DNA of 64,000 nt, from the NCBI GenBank assembly GCA_023389155.1, contig JAEWEV010000019.1, positions 1 to 64,000 on the forward strand, written 5' to 3'. Of the stretch, positions 25,229 through 36,240 are shown in pieces. A program made the position numbers and the translations under genes. Numbering within the stretch: the stretch's first letter is position 1; each line of letters opens with the position of its first letter. Under the pieces are notes generated by a model that was given only the letters and a program-made list of their open reading frames with translations, was not told the origin of the DNA and did not search any database. Origin of the DNA: Pseudomonadota bacterium (lineage in GTDB: Bacteria; Pseudomonadota; Gammaproteobacteria; Burkholderiales; Burkholderiaceae_B).

Positions 25229-26383
25229 CTATTGCTCTGCCTGAGAGGACTTGCGGCTGGGTACGTAATTGGAAATACTCATCAGCAGACCGCAAGCAAA
25301 ACCCAGCGTGACCAGGGCCGTTCCGCCATAGCTCATGAAAGGCAGTGGCACGCCAACCACCGGCAGAATACCCATCACCATGCCCATGTTCACAAACACA
25401 TACATGAACAGCATCATGGTCATGGCGCCGGCCAGTAACCGCCCGAACTGCGTCCGCGCCCGCACCGTAATCAGAAAGCCACGCAAGAGCAGCAAGGTAT
25501 ACAGCATCAGAAGCATGACGCCGCCATACAGGCCAAACTCTTCAGCGAAAACGGCAAAAATGAAATCGGTTGTGCGTTCGGGAATGAAATCCAGATGCGT
25601 CTGCGTCCCAAGCATGTAACCCTTGCCGTACAGGCCACCAGAGCCGATGGCGATCATACCCTGAATGGTATGAAAGCCTTTGCCCAGCGGGTCGCTACCC
25701 GGATCAAGCAGTGTACACACGCGGTGCTTCTGGTACTCGTGCAGAATGACCCAGTCGAAATCCGGACTACATAAAACGGGCTCATAGTGCAGGACCAGCA
25801 AGATCGCCGCGACGCCGATGATGAACACCGGTGCAATAAGCTTGAATGACAGTCCTGCAAAATAGATGATGAAAAACCCTGTGCTGAGCACCAGCAGACC
25901 GGTACCCAGATCAGGCTGACGAATAATGAGTAGGAAGGGAATCAGCAACAGAATACCGGCGAACACAAAGTCAATTACCCGCAACTCGGAGCGGTGCTTG
26001 TCGAAGTACCAGGCCAGCATAAGCGGGACAATGATCTTCATCATCTCTGACGGCTGAACCACTGTCACGCCAATATTGAGCCATCGCGTTGCACCCTTAC
26101 TGGTGATACCAACAAGCAAAACGGCAATCAGCAATACGATCCCGATTACGTAGAACGGAATCGCAAATTTCATGATGCGCGAAGGCGGAATCATGGCCAC
26201 AATCCACATGACCGACAAGGCCAGCAGGAAATTGCGCGCCTGGCTGGCAAATCGCCAGTCCGTTCCCCCTACGGCCGAATGCATGACGGTCATGCCAAGA
26301 ATGCAGAAAATCACCAGAATCAGCAGCAGCGGCCAGTCGAAGGCGCGGAACGCCCGCAGGATCCAGTCCATGAGTTTATTCAT
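25229..26383 (-). CDS. rodA: rod-shape glycosyltransferase RodA (SEDS)
   Basis: A 384-residue polytopic peptidoglycan polymerase of the elongasome, working with PBP2. About ten hydrophobic segments are visible. SEDS features include GITSKGATRWLNIGVTVVQPSE, with the conserved Ser/Glu, HTIQGMIAIGSGGLYGKGYMLG, and LPVVGVPLPFMSYGGTALV near the C-terminus. I use ATG 26383, preceded by AGGGA, which overlaps the mrdA stop by 8 bp; an in-frame start 24 nt earlier is less likely. Confidence 0.94.
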   Translation of the reverse strand: MNKLMDWILRAFRAFDWPLLLILVIFCILGMTVMHSAVGGTDWRFASQARNFLLALSVMWIVAMIPPSRIMKFAIPFYVIGIVLLIAVLLVGITSKGATRWLNIGVTVVQPSEMMKIIVPLMLAWYFDKHRSELRVIDFVFAGILLLIPFLLIIRQPDLGTGLLVLSTGFFIIYFAGLSFKLIAPVFIIGVAAILLVLHYEPVLCSPDFDWVILHEYQKHRVCTLLDPGSDPLGKGFHTIQGMIAIGSGGLYGKGYMLGTQTHLDFIPERTTDFIFAVFAEEFGLYGGVMLLMLYTLLLLRGFLITVRARTQFGRLLAGAMTMMLFMYVFVNMGMVMGILPVVGVPLPFMSYGGTALVTLGFACGLLMSISNYVPSRKSSQAEQ

Positions 26384-28445
26384 TGCTCTGTCCCTGGCCG
26401 CTGCCATTGCGTGAATTGCCGTTGCCTACGGGAGCCAGGATATCGGGCAGATGCTCTGGGGCCTTGTCTTCAGGATTGGCGGGAACATCCTGCGGTATGA
26501 TGATGTCGGGAGACGAATCTTCCGGCGGCTCGTCTGTGTCAATTTCCAGAACGGGTGCAGAATCGACCTGTGCTGAACGGGTGGGTGACAGCCAGTAATC
26601 GAATACCTTGCGCGCGATGGGAGCGGCAATACTGGCGCCCCAGCCACCGTTCTCAACGATCAGCGCCACGGCAATTTTGGGTTCCCGGGCGGGCGCAAAT
26701 CCCATATACAATGCGTGATCCCAAAGCGTACGCTTCAGATTGCGAGCGTTGTACTTGGAACCCTTCAGGCTGAAAACCTGTGCCGTTCCGGTCTTGCCGG
26801 CCGACTCATAGGCAGCGCCTGCGAAACTGCGCTTGGCCGTGCCGCGCTTGGTAACGTCGATCAAGGCATCCGTAACCAGCTTGATGGAAGACTCGCTCAC
26901 AGGAATCTGGTAGTCGGGCTGCTTGACCGTGGGTGTCACTGCTTTGGTGATCGGATTTTCCATTTCGCTCACCAGATGCGGTCGAATATATTTGCCACTG
27001 GCGGCCAATGTTGATGTCGCCTGCGCCAGTTGCATGATTGTAAATGAGTTGTATCCCTGACCGACGGCAACGGAAATAGTTTCGCCTGGGATCCAGCGTT
27101 GCTGCTTCGGATTCTTGAATGCTTTTTTCTTCCATTCGCGCGAAGGCAGAATCCCGATTTTTTCGTAATCCAGATCAATGCCGGTTTTGCGTCCGAAACC
27201 GAAAAGCATGGAAAAATCATGCAGTGCATCCACACCAATGAGCGGACCCAGACTGAAGAAATAGGTATCGGAAGACACCACCAGCGCGCGATGCATATTG
27301 GTCGGGCCATATGCCGCACCGCCTGCGTTGCGAAACCGCTGGTTTCCATACTCAAAGTAACCCGGGTCCGGAATCCGTGCGTTCGGGTCACGCACGCCCA
27401 GCTTGAGCGCAGCCAGTGCAACAAACGGTTTGTAGGTGGAGCCAATCGGAAAGGTGCCGGACACGGGACGATCAATCAGCGGATGCTCGGTCGAATCGGC
27501 CAGACGCCGCCAGTTTTCCACGTCAATGCCATCGATAAACAGATTGGGATCATAGGACGGTGCCGACACGTAAGCCAGCACCTGACCATTGCGCGGGTCG
27601 ATGGCAACCAGCGCGCCACGTTCCGGTTCGCCTGCCTTGACAAAACCCTTGTTGTACAGATCCTCGACCATCTTCTGCAGGCCAAGATCAATCGAAAGAT
27701 GCAGGGTATCGCCAGGCACAGGATCAATACGCTTGAGTACCTGCACGGGCTTGCCCGATGCCGCCACTTCCACTTCTTCCCAGCCCGTCTTGCCATGCAG
27801 CACGGCTTCATAACTGGCTTCGATACCTTTTTTGCCGATCACATCGGTGCCACGGTAATTGCCTTCGACGCCCTCCTGTTCCAGGCGCTCCTGGTCTTTT
27901 TCAGAAATACGTCCGACATAGCCCACCACGTGCGCTGCCGATTCACCCTGCGGGTATTCACGAACCCAGCGGGCCCGCAGATTGACGTCAGGAAAGCGAA
28001 AGGAATGGGCTGCAAAGATCGCAGCTTCATCATCGGTCAGATTGCCGCGCAGCATCACCGATGCGTAGCGGGTCGTCTGACCCATCCGACGCTTGAAGCG
28101 TCGAATATCCAGTGGCGTGAGCGGTATGACCGTGCCAATCTGGCTGATCAGTTCATCCATGTTTTTGACCTGGGCCGGCACGATTTCGAGGGTGTAATCC
28201 CGGTAACTGCGCGCCAGCACAACGCCATTGCGGTCAACAATATCGCCGCGGCGCGGCACAATGGGTACCAGAGCAATGCGATTGCGGTCGGCCCGTTCAG
28301 CCAGGCCCTGATAGCGCTCTACCTGCAACACCCACAGCCGGTCAATCAACAATCCGAAGCAACCGAGCACGAACACCAGGGCCACGACCACGCGAAGGCG
28401 GATTTTTCTTCTTTGTATGGTGGAACGCTTGCGGAATTCGAACAT
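26376..28445 (-). CDS. mrdA: penicillin-binding protein 2 (elongasome transpeptidase)
   Basis: A 689-residue class B PBP cross-linking peptidoglycan during elongation. One anchor helix (VVVALVFVLGCFGLLIDRL) is followed by a pedestal domain and the transpeptidase. The nucleophile is S336 in STYKPF, with SSD in the second motif and K551 in AGKTGTAQVF. The C-terminus carries an acidic, Pro-rich tail of about 70 residues (EIDTDEPPEDSSPDII) followed by a short Asn/Gly-rich end; this tail is longer than in E. coli PBP2. Gap to mreD is 13 bp. Confidence 0.95.
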   Translation of the reverse strand: MFEFRKRSTIQRRKIRLRVVVALVFVLGCFGLLIDRLWVLQVERYQGLAERADRNRIALVPIVPRRGDIVDRNGVVLARSYRDYTLEIVPAQVKNMDELISQIGTVIPLTPLDIRRFKRRMGQTTRYASVMLRGNLTDDEAAIFAAHSFRFPDVNLRARWVREYPQGESAAHVVGYVGRISEKDQERLEQEGVEGNYRGTDVIGKKGIEASYEAVLHGKTGWEEVEVAASGKPVQVLKRIDPVPGDTLHLSIDLGLQKMVEDLYNKGFVKAGEPERGALVAIDPRNGQVLAYVSAPSYDPNLFIDGIDVENWRRLADSTEHPLIDRPVSGTFPIGSTYKPFVALAALKLGVRDPNARIPDPGYFEYGNQRFRNAGGAAYGPTNMHRALVVSSDTYFFSLGPLIGVDALHDFSMLFGFGRKTGIDLDYEKIGILPSREWKKKAFKNPKQQRWIPGETISVAVGQGYNSFTIMQLAQATSTLAASGKYIRPHLVSEMENPITKAVTPTVKQPDYQIPVSESSIKLVTDALIDVTKRGTAKRSFAGAAYESAGKTGTAQVFSLKGSKYNARNLKRTLWDHALYMGFAPAREPKIAVALIVENGGWGASIAAPIARKVFDYWLSPTRSAQVDSAPVLEIDTDEPPEDSSPDIIIPQDVPANPEDKAPEHLPDILAPVGNGNSRNGSGQGQSNE

Positions 28446-28458
28446 AGCCCGTATCCCT

Positions 28459-28995
28459 TCAGTTCAGCGTTTCGTTATCGTCTACCGGTCGCAGAGGCAG
28501 CTTCAGAATCAGATCGGCGGCAACCCACATCACCCCCGTGATCAGTCCGGAAAACAGCCACGTCCAGCCACCCCAGGCGCCCTGCAGCCAGGCATTGAGC
28601 AGATGGCTGGGAAACGGGGCGAGGAAGAATATGGGAAGCATTTGCAGCATCTGGCTGAAACCGCCAAACTGCACCATCCTGCGGCGAAAGACGATAGCAC
28701 CGAAAATCACCAGGACATAACTGAGCGCATGATCCCCCAGCACATTGGCATCGTGAACGTCCATCAACAGTCCAAAAATCACGGCGCTGAGCAGGCCAAC
28801 GCCCCGCACCTGCTGCACACACCAGAATGCCAGCACCAGGATCAGGATATCAGGAGAACCCACCCACTCACGCCATGGCAGCAGCGATGCCAGCCAGGTT
28901 AGCAAAATAGTGATCCAGGCATAGATCGGGCTGGACCCATAGAAGTAATTGGTCCGCTGCAGTGGCTCGAGCGAGGTCAGGCTGCGTCGGACCAT
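28459..28995 (-). CDS. mreD: rod-shape protein MreD
   Basis: A 178-residue inner-membrane protein of the elongasome with about five helices, including ITILLTWLASLLPW and ILILVLAFWCVQQVRGVGLL. The segment AVIFGLLMDVHDANVLGDHAL is the typical MreD G-L-L-x-D motif. The ATG lies 1 bp after the mreC stop. It links MreC and MreB to PBP2 and RodA. Confidence 0.92.
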   Translation of the reverse strand: MVRRSLTSLEPLQRTNYFYGSSPIYAWITILLTWLASLLPWREWVGSPDILILVLAFWCVQQVRGVGLLSAVIFGLLMDVHDANVLGDHALSYVLVIFGAIVFRRRMVQFGGFSQMLQMLPIFFLAPFPSHLLNAWLQGAWGGWTWLFSGLITGVMWVAADLILKLPLRPVDDNETLN

Positions 28996-28996
28996 A

Positions 28997-29908
28997 TCAG
29001 TTCACCCGGCGCGATGGGCCGGTGTTGCGACTGGCGGCATCGGACAAAGATGCGGGAATGTCAGGCAGATCATCGGTTGGCACCAGCAGGACCAGGAAGT
29101 GACGATAGCGTTCGGGGTGCGCAGAAGGTACGGCACGGGCACGCATAAAACCCTCGGCAGAATTGTTGTCTACAGCCGCAATTTTCCCGACCGACAGGCC
29201 CTGGGGATAAATACCGCCGATCCCGCTGGTGACCAGATCGTCGCCGGGGCGAATGTCTGAACCCAGGCCCAGATAGCGCACATCCAGCCGGCCCGCCTGC
29301 CCGGATCCAAAGGCAATGACGCGCAAGCCGTTGCGCAGCACCATGACAGGAACGGAGATTTTATTGTCGGTAATCAGCGTGGCTTCGGACGTCATCGGTG
29401 TGACACGGCGGATCTGGCCGACCACTCCGCCCTCGTCGATCACGGGCATACCCGGCCGAATACCATCATTGCTGCCCTTTGTGAGTACCAGTGTCTGGTT
29501 AAGCGGATCAACCGAGGTATACAAGATTTCCACTGCCACCGATGGCGTCTGTACCGTAGTCTTGACCGCCAGAAGACGCCGCAGCTGGGCATTTTCCGCA
29601 GCCATCTGTGCGGCATGCGTGGACAGTTGGGCCAGTTCAATGCGCTGGCGCTGGACGGCCGCGCTTTCCTGTTTTGCAATGGTGACTGCATTAGACCAGT
29701 CATATACCTGGGTGACGGCATCCCGCGGCCACATGGCGGTTCTCTGGAACGGATAAAGCAGCACGGACACGGCCTTGCGCACCGGCTCGATGTACCGCGT
29801 TTCCGAATCAGCAATCATCAGCGCCACGCAAAAAATGGCCAGAAAAAATAATCTGACCTCTGCCGCAGGCCCGTGAGTAAAAAAACGTAATGAACTGTTT
29901 TGCTGCAT
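28997..29908 (-). CDS. mreC: rod-shape protein MreC
   Basis: A 303-residue bitopic protein. A membrane anchor near residues 18-33 (RLFFLAIFCVALMIAD) is followed by a coiled coil (QESAAVQRQRIELAQLS to AAENAQLRRLLAV) and two beta domains with GQIRRVTPMTSEATLITD. It forms periplasmic filaments organising the PBP2-RodA complex. An 87-bp gap separates it from mreB. Confidence 0.94.
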   Translation of the reverse strand: MQQNSSLRFFTHGPAAEVRLFFLAIFCVALMIADSETRYIEPVRKAVSVLLYPFQRTAMWPRDAVTQVYDWSNAVTIAKQESAAVQRQRIELAQLSTHAAQMAAENAQLRRLLAVKTTVQTPSVAVEILYTSVDPLNQTLVLTKGSNDGIRPGMPVIDEGGVVGQIRRVTPMTSEATLITDNKISVPVMVLRNGLRVIAFGSGQAGRLDVRYLGLGSDIRPGDDLVTSGIGGIYPQGLSVGKIAAVDNNSAEGFMRARAVPSAHPERYRHFLVLLVPTDDLPDIPASLSDAASRNTGPSRRVN

Positions 29909-29995
29909 ATGGCAACCGTAAACGGGAACGGAAGGATCAGGAAATAACAGCAGAAGATGGAATGCAGCGGTATGCGCCGCATCCGTCAGACGTCT

Positions 29996-31039
<1,044 letters not shown>

Positions 31040-31264
31040 AATCGCTCAGTTTAAAAATAGGGTCAGAGGGAGGTTCTGCGGAGCGCAAAAGGGCTCAACG
31101 CATGGGTTTGAACGAGTGAACACGTAATCATAACGTATAATTAGTCTTTGATCGCGTGATTTATCGTTTTTCCAGTCTGTTTTTTTCCAACATCTGACTA
31201 TTATCCGACATCCTTCGCGCGATGCGTACAGCGACTCATTCAATTTACAAATAACAAGCGTTTT
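31040..31264. promoter_or_regulatory. divergent intergenic region mreB / gatC
   Basis: This 225-bp region separates two essential operons. A perfect TATAAT lies on the plus strand at 31136-31141, but TTGAAC at 31108-31113 is 22 nt away, too far for a standard sigma-70 promoter. No terminator, hairpin or small gene is apparent. Confidence 0.35.
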
Positions 31265-31573
31265 ATGGCCCTTACCGAAAACGACGTGACCCGCATTGCC
31301 CGACTCTCCCGGCTCGAACTAGACCCGGCAGAACAGGCACAGGCTCTCACCGATCTGAACAGCATTCTCGGTCTTATTGAAAGACTGCAGGCCGTCGACA
31401 CCCAGGGTGTCGAACCCATGGCTCATCCACTGTCGGCTATCCAGGACATTGCCCTGCGTCTGCGTGAAGACCGCGTCACCGAAACCCCTTCCGAAAGTAC
31501 CCGCTCCCGGCTCATGGCCAACGCCCCCGCTCAGGAAGAAGGCCTGTTTTTAGTACCCAAAGTAATCGAGTAA
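31265..31573 (+). CDS. gatC: Asp-tRNA(Asn)/Glu-tRNA(Gln) amidotransferase subunit C
   Basis: A 102-residue subunit stabilising the GatAB complex, which converts misacylated Glu-tRNA(Gln) or Asp-tRNA(Asn) to the amidated form. The N-terminus TENDVTRIARLSRLEL and the segment MAHPLSAIQDIALRLREDRV are typical. No strong ribosome site precedes ATG 31265. It is followed 2 bp later by gatA. Confidence 0.93.
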   Translation: MALTENDVTRIARLSRLELDPAEQAQALTDLNSILGLIERLQAVDTQGVEPMAHPLSAIQDIALRLREDRVTETPSESTRSRLMANAPAQEEGLFLVPKVIE

Positions 31574-31575
31574 CC

Positions 31576-33096
31576 ATGACCGACATTTCCAGTTTCAGTC
31601 TGTCCGGACTGCGCAAGGCGCTGGACGGCAAACAGGTCAGCGCCGTCGAACTGGCCGAGGCCGCCCTCAATCGCGCCGGCCAGCTCGCCAGCCTCAATGC
31701 GTTTTTGCATATCGATCCGGAACTAACCTTCGCTCAGGCGCGCAACGCCGATGAGCGCATAGCTAAAGGCGATGTCCACGCCCTGACCGGTATCCCCATT
31801 GCCCACAAAGATGTTTTTGTGACACGCGACTGGCGGACCACGGCCGGCAGCCTGATGCTGAAGGACTACGTCAGTCCGTTCGATGCCACCGTTGTCACCC
31901 ACCTGGCCAATGCCGGCGCGGTAAACATCGGCAAACTCAATTGCGATGAATTTGCCATGGGCTCGGGCAACGAGAACTCTGCCTTCGGTGTCTGTCGTAA
32001 TCCCTGGGATACGCAGGCCGTACCTGGCGGCTCATCGGGCGGATCTGCCGCGGCAGTTGCAGCCGGCATTGTGCCAATTACCACTGGCACTGACACCGGC
32101 GGTTCCGTTCGCCAGCCTGCCGCCCTTTGCGGAATTAGCGGCATCAAGCCCACTTACGGCACGGTATCGCGGTTTGGCATGGTTGCCTTCGGTTCCAGTC
32201 TTGATCAGGCCGGGCCCCTTGCCCGCCACGCGCGGGATCTGGTCACCGTGCTAGATACCATCAGCGGTTTCGACCCCATGGACTCCACCAGCCTGCAGGA
32301 CTGCATGGGCACGGCCAATAGCGCCGGCCGCGTGCAGCACGCATTTGACAAGGCCAGCGCAGCCTGCCGCGAAGGCGGCGCCCGACCACTGCAGGGCCTG
32401 CGCATTGGTGTCCCCCGTGAATACTTTGGTCCCGGCCTGAACAGTGAAGTGGCCGCCACCATTGAAGCGGCGCTGGCTGAAATGGAAAAACTCGGCGCTA
32501 CCAGGGTGGATATCTCCCTGCCCAATACCGAACTGGCCATCCCCGCCTACTATGTCATTGCACCCGCCGAAGCCTCAAGCAACCTGTCCCGCTATGACGG
32601 CGTACGTTACGGCCATCGGGCATCCGCCTACAGCAATATTGAAGAGATGATTAGCCGCTCGCGCGCCGAAGGATTCGGGGCCGAAGTCCAGCGACGCATC
32701 CTGATTGGTTCCTATGTGCTGTCCCAGGGCTATTACGATGCCTACTACCTGCAGGCCCAGCGTATCCGCCGGCTCATTGTCGATGATTTCCAGAAGGCGC
32801 TGCGGGACCAGTGTGACATTATTATGGGGCCCGTAACACCCGACGTTGCCAAGAATATCGGCGACAACAACGACGATCCTACATCCGACTGGCTGGCCGA
32901 CATTTATACGCTGGGCGTCAGCCTTGCGGGCCTGCCGGCCATGTCCGTGCCTTGCGGCTTTGGCCGAAACGGCACTCGCCCGATTGGCCTGCATATCATT
33001 GGCAACTATTTTGACGAAGGCCGTCTGCTGGCCGTAGCTGATTGCTTCCAGCAGCACACCGACTGGCATACACGCACACCGGATATCCAATCATGA
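31576..33096 (+). CDS. gatA: amidotransferase subunit A (amidase)
   Basis: A 506-residue amidase-signature enzyme releasing ammonia from glutamine. The Ser-cisSer-Lys triad lies in AHKDVFVTRDW (Lys, about residue 76), PGGSSGGSAAAVAAG and GTDTGGSVRQPAALCG. Length is slightly above the usual 480-490. The stop overlaps the gatB start by 4 bp. Confidence 0.95.
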   Translation: MTDISSFSLSGLRKALDGKQVSAVELAEAALNRAGQLASLNAFLHIDPELTFAQARNADERIAKGDVHALTGIPIAHKDVFVTRDWRTTAGSLMLKDYVSPFDATVVTHLANAGAVNIGKLNCDEFAMGSGNENSAFGVCRNPWDTQAVPGGSSGGSAAAVAAGIVPITTGTDTGGSVRQPAALCGISGIKPTYGTVSRFGMVAFGSSLDQAGPLARHARDLVTVLDTISGFDPMDSTSLQDCMGTANSAGRVQHAFDKASAACREGGARPLQGLRIGVPREYFGPGLNSEVAATIEAALAEMEKLGATRVDISLPNTELAIPAYYVIAPAEASSNLSRYDGVRYGHRASAYSNIEEMISRSRAEGFGAEVQRRILIGSYVLSQGYYDAYYLQAQRIRRLIVDDFQKALRDQCDIIMGPVTPDVAKNIGDNNDDPTSDWLADIYTLGVSLAGLPAMSVPCGFGRNGTRPIGLHIIGNYFDEGRLLAVADCFQQHTDWHTRTPDIQS

Positions 33097-34547
33097 AGTG
33101 GGAAATTGTTATCGGACTGGAAACCCATACCCAGTTATCTACCCAATCGAAAATCTTTTCGGGCAGCAGCACGGCATTTGGCGCCGCTCCCAACACGCAG
33201 GCCAACTGCATTGACCTGGCGCTGCCCGGCAGCCTGCCGGTCATGAATCGTGGTGCAGTCGATCGCGCCATCCGCTTCGGCCTGGCTGTGGGCGGCACCG
33301 TATCGCCCCGCTCCATCTTTGCCCGCAAAAACTATTTCTATCCTGATCTGCCTAAAAACTACCAGATCACGCAGTTTGAAATCCCGGTCGTGATCGGCGG
33401 AAAAATCCGCTTTTTCGTGGGAGACCAGGAAAAAACGGTCAATCTGACACGCGCTCATCTGGAAGAAGATGCCGGCAAATCGCTGCACGATACATTCAAG
33501 GGCCCTCAAGGGGAACCGGCAACAGGGATTGACCTGAACCGTACCGGTACCCCCCTGCTGGAGATCGTTTCCGAGCCTGAAATGCGTTCGGCGGCCGAAG
33601 CGGTGGAGTATGCCAGAGCCCTGCATGGTCTGGTGGTATGGCTGGGAATCTGTGACGGCAACATGCAGGAAGGCTCATTCCGCTGTGACGCCAACGTATC
33701 CGTACGCCCGGCAGGCCAGCAGGAATTTGGTACCCGCACTGAAATCAAGAACGTCAACTCCTTCCGTTTTCTTGAGCGTGCCATTCTGTATGAAGCCCGT
33801 CGCCAGATCGACGTCCTGGAAGATGGCGGCACCATCATCCAGGAAACACGCCTGTATGACGACGTAAACGATGAAACGCGCAGCATGCGCACTAAGGAAG
33901 ATGCGCATGACTATCGCTATTTTCCCGATCCCGATCTGCCACCGCTGATTATCAGCAGCGAATGGATCGAACAGGTCAGGGCCGACATGCCGGAACTGCC
34001 GGCACTAAGGCGCGAACGCTATGAAACCGGCCTGGGACTACCCGCCTACGACGCGGCGCAGCTCACGGTCAGCCGGGGCGTTTCTGACTTTTTCGACGCT
34101 ACCATGGCAAAGCTGCCCGCTGAGCAGGCGAAACTGGCCGCGAACTGGATCATGGGTGAACTGGCTGCCTCGCTCAATCGTGAAGAACGCGAGCTTGCCG
34201 ACAGTCCGGTCACGCCAGATGGCCTGGCCGCACTGGTTCAGCGCATTGCCGACGGCACGCTGTCCAACAAAACCGGCCGTGAAGTCTTCTCCGCCATGTG
34301 GGCGGGTGAACATGACAGCAATGTTGACGCCATCATCGAGGCGCGCGGACTGAAACAGATCAGCGACACCGGCGCCATTGGTGCGCTGGTTGACGAAGTC
34401 CTCGCTGCTCACCCCGCTATTGTCGAAGAATATCGGGCCGGCAAACAGAAGGCCTTCAATTCACTGGTCGGTCAGGTCATGAAAGCCGGCAAGGGTAAAG
34501 TCAATCCGGCACAGGTCAACCAGTTGCTCAAGGAAAAACTGGGCTAA
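33093..34547 (+). CDS. gatB: amidotransferase subunit B
   Basis: A 484-residue subunit that phosphorylates and amidates the misacylated tRNA. It begins KWEIVIGLETHTQLSTQSKIF, has the metal/ATP site region YFYPDLPKNYQITQFE and CDANVSVRP, and ends in the tRNA-binding YqeY-like tail (FNSLVGQVMKAGKGKVNPA). The frame is open upstream to 33042, but ATG 33093 gives the family start and the ATGA overlap with gatA. Confidence 0.96.
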   Translation: MKWEIVIGLETHTQLSTQSKIFSGSSTAFGAAPNTQANCIDLALPGSLPVMNRGAVDRAIRFGLAVGGTVSPRSIFARKNYFYPDLPKNYQITQFEIPVVIGGKIRFFVGDQEKTVNLTRAHLEEDAGKSLHDTFKGPQGEPATGIDLNRTGTPLLEIVSEPEMRSAAEAVEYARALHGLVVWLGICDGNMQEGSFRCDANVSVRPAGQQEFGTRTEIKNVNSFRFLERAILYEARRQIDVLEDGGTIIQETRLYDDVNDETRSMRTKEDAHDYRYFPDPDLPPLIISSEWIEQVRADMPELPALRRERYETGLGLPAYDAAQLTVSRGVSDFFDATMAKLPAEQAKLAANWIMGELAASLNREERELADSPVTPDGLAALVQRIADGTLSNKTGREVFSAMWAGEHDSNVDAIIEARGLKQISDTGAIGALVDEVLAAHPAIVEEYRAGKQKAFNSLVGQVMKAGKGKVNPAQVNQLLKEKLG

Positions 34548-34554
34548 TGCGCCC

Positions 34555-34592
34555 GCGCACCGGCTCGGCGACGTCATTGGCCGGTGGTGCGC
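34555..34592. repeat. imperfect inverted repeat between convergent gatB and pyrE
   Basis: GCGCACCGGC and GCCGGTGGTGCGC can form a bulged GC-rich stem in the 80-bp gap. Without a T-run it is only a possible transcript boundary. Confidence 0.3.
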
Positions 34593-34627
34593 CGGCGTAA
34601 CGCTGCAACACAATCATGACAGGGCAT

Positions 34628-35299
34628 TCATCCCTGAATGCCGTATCGGTTCCGATAGGCAGCCACCGCTGACTGGTGCTGCGCAAAGGTGGCATCCTCA
34701 TTCAGCAGATGCATGATGTCGTCGAGCGAGGCGATGCTGATGACCGGCATGCCATATTTCTGCTGCACATCCTGCACCGCCGAATGAGCCGACAGCGCAT
34801 CATCGGCTCCTGCGCGCTCCATGCGATCGAGCGCGATCAACACGGCTGCAGGTGTTGCCCCTGCAGCACGAATAATATCCACCGACTCGCGCACCGATGT
34901 TCCGGCGGTAATTACATCATCAATAATCACCACCCGCCCCTGCAAGGGCGCGCCGACGAGCGTGCCGCCTTCGCCATGCGCCTTGGCTTCCTTTCGGTTG
35001 AAGGCAAAAGGGATGTCCCTTGCCTGCGTCTTGTGGTCAGCCAACGCAATTGCCGTGGCGGCGGCCAGCGGAATCCCCTTGTAGGCTGGGCCAAAAAGCA
35101 TATCAAAAGCTTGTCCGGAATCGAGCAGGGCCTGTGCGTAGAAGCGACCAAGCTCGCCCACTGATCTGCCGGTATTGAAAAGCCCGGCATTGAAAAAATA
35201 GGGACTGAGACGACCCGACTTGACTTTGAACTCGCCAAAGCGCAAGACCCCTTCCTGAGAGGCGAATCGGACAAAATCCAGACGGTTCTGAGAAGACAT
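34628..35299 (-). CDS. pyrE: orotate phosphoribosyltransferase
   Basis: A 223-residue enzyme joining orotate and PRPP to orotidine monophosphate. The PRPP loop is VVIIDDVITAGTSVRES, and GPAYKGIPLAAATAIAL and PFAFNRKEAKAHGEGG are the catalytic loops. ATG 35299 is preceded by AGGA with 6-7 nt spacing. It is 59 bp from the LysR gene on the same strand. Confidence 0.95.
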   Translation of the reverse strand: MSSQNRLDFVRFASQEGVLRFGEFKVKSGRLSPYFFNAGLFNTGRSVGELGRFYAQALLDSGQAFDMLFGPAYKGIPLAAATAIALADHKTQARDIPFAFNRKEAKAHGEGGTLVGAPLQGRVVIIDDVITAGTSVRESVDIIRAAGATPAAVLIALDRMERAGADDALSAHSAVQDVQQKYGMPVISIASLDDIMHLLNEDATFAQHQSAVAAYRNRYGIQG

Positions 35300-35358
35300 A
35301 ATGTTCCTGCTGAAATATCGGTAAATGTTTGACCCCGCAATGATAAAGCAAGCACGGG

Positions 35359-36240
35359 CTACGGTGCCATGGCCGTCAGGAAAAAATCAATAAAACTGCG
35401 AACTTTGCCGGTCAGATACTGGCGACTGATGTAGCTGGCATACATATCCAGCGGGGGACTGTCATGATCGGGTAACAGGCGCAGCAGTCTTCCGCTGGCC
35501 AGATCCTCTTCGACCAGCCATTCCGGAAGCATCGCCACCCCAAGCCCGGCCGCCACCAGCTTGCGGCAGAGCGTTGTATCACTCAGTTTCATCAGACTCT
35601 TCAACTGAAATCTGACCAGCCCCTCCGGCCCGAGTAACTCGTAATCATTACGATCACGATAATTGGGGAGGATGGCGCCGTATCGTTCCAGATCCTGCAC
35701 TGATTGCGGCATTCCCATTCGCCGGATGTAATCGGGACTGGAAACCAATACCAGCCGAATGCTACCTAATTTGCGTACGATCAATTGTGGCTCGGGCTCA
35801 TGTGTTACCCGTATCGCCAGATCCATGCCGGTTTCGGCAAGCTCGACTTTGCTGTTGGTCAGGTACAGGTCCAGCACTACCTGCGGATAGCGCTGCTGGT
35901 ATTGCACCAGCAACCGGGCAATGCGCTCATTGGCAAACCAGACGGGCGCAGTCACTCGCAAGACACCCCTGGGCTCTTCCACCCGATCGCCCAGCGCGGC
36001 TTCCGCCTGATCCAGCACGTCAATCGCATAAACACTTTTGTCATAGTAGAGTTGCCCTGCCTCGGTCAGACTCAACTTTCGGCTGGTGCGATTCAGCAGG
36101 CGCGCCCCCAGGTGGGCTTCCAGGTTCATGACATGCTTGCTTGCCATCGGATTGGAAATTCCCAGGTTTCTTGCCGCAGCCACAAAGCTGCCTGCCCGTA
36201 CAACCTCACAAAAAACCCGGATGCTAAGCAGTGTATCCAT
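35359..36240 (-). CDS. LysR-family transcriptional regulator
   Basis: A 293-residue regulator. An N-terminal winged HTH (MDTLLSIRVFCEVVRAGSFV, recognition helix around ISNPMASKHVMNLEAHLG) precedes a LysR substrate-binding domain. I use ATG 36240, which has GGAG 6 nt upstream, rather than ATG 36252. It is divergent from the DoxX gene, and LysR proteins usually control the divergent neighbour. The effector is unknown. It resembles the large group whose effector domain begins GVLRVTAPVWF. Confidence 0.9.
   Translation of the reverse strand: MDTLLSIRVFCEVVRAGSFVAAARNLGISNPMASKHVMNLEAHLGARLLNRTSRKLSLTEAGQLYYDKSVYAIDVLDQAEAALGDRVEEPRGVLRVTAPVWFANERIARLLVQYQQRYPQVVLDLYLTNSKVELAETGMDLAIRVTHEPEPQLIVRKLGSIRLVLVSSPDYIRRMGMPQSVQDLERYGAILPNYRDRNDYELLGPEGLVRFQLKSLMKLSDTTLCRKLVAAGLGVAMLPEWLVEEDLASGRLLRLLPDHDSPPLDMYASYISRQYLTGKVRSFIDFFLTAMAP

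Noticed and set aside
27099..28541. A 480-codon plus-strand frame opposite mrdA
   Set aside because: The minus strand encodes a complete PBP2 with all catalytic motifs; the opposite frame has no ribosome site, no known domain and is rich in His/Arg/Gln typical of antisense frames.
31108..31141. TTGAAC and TATAAT upstream of gatC as a sigma-70 promoter
   Set aside because: The spacing is 22 bp, outside the usual 16-19 bp; only the TATAAT was noted.
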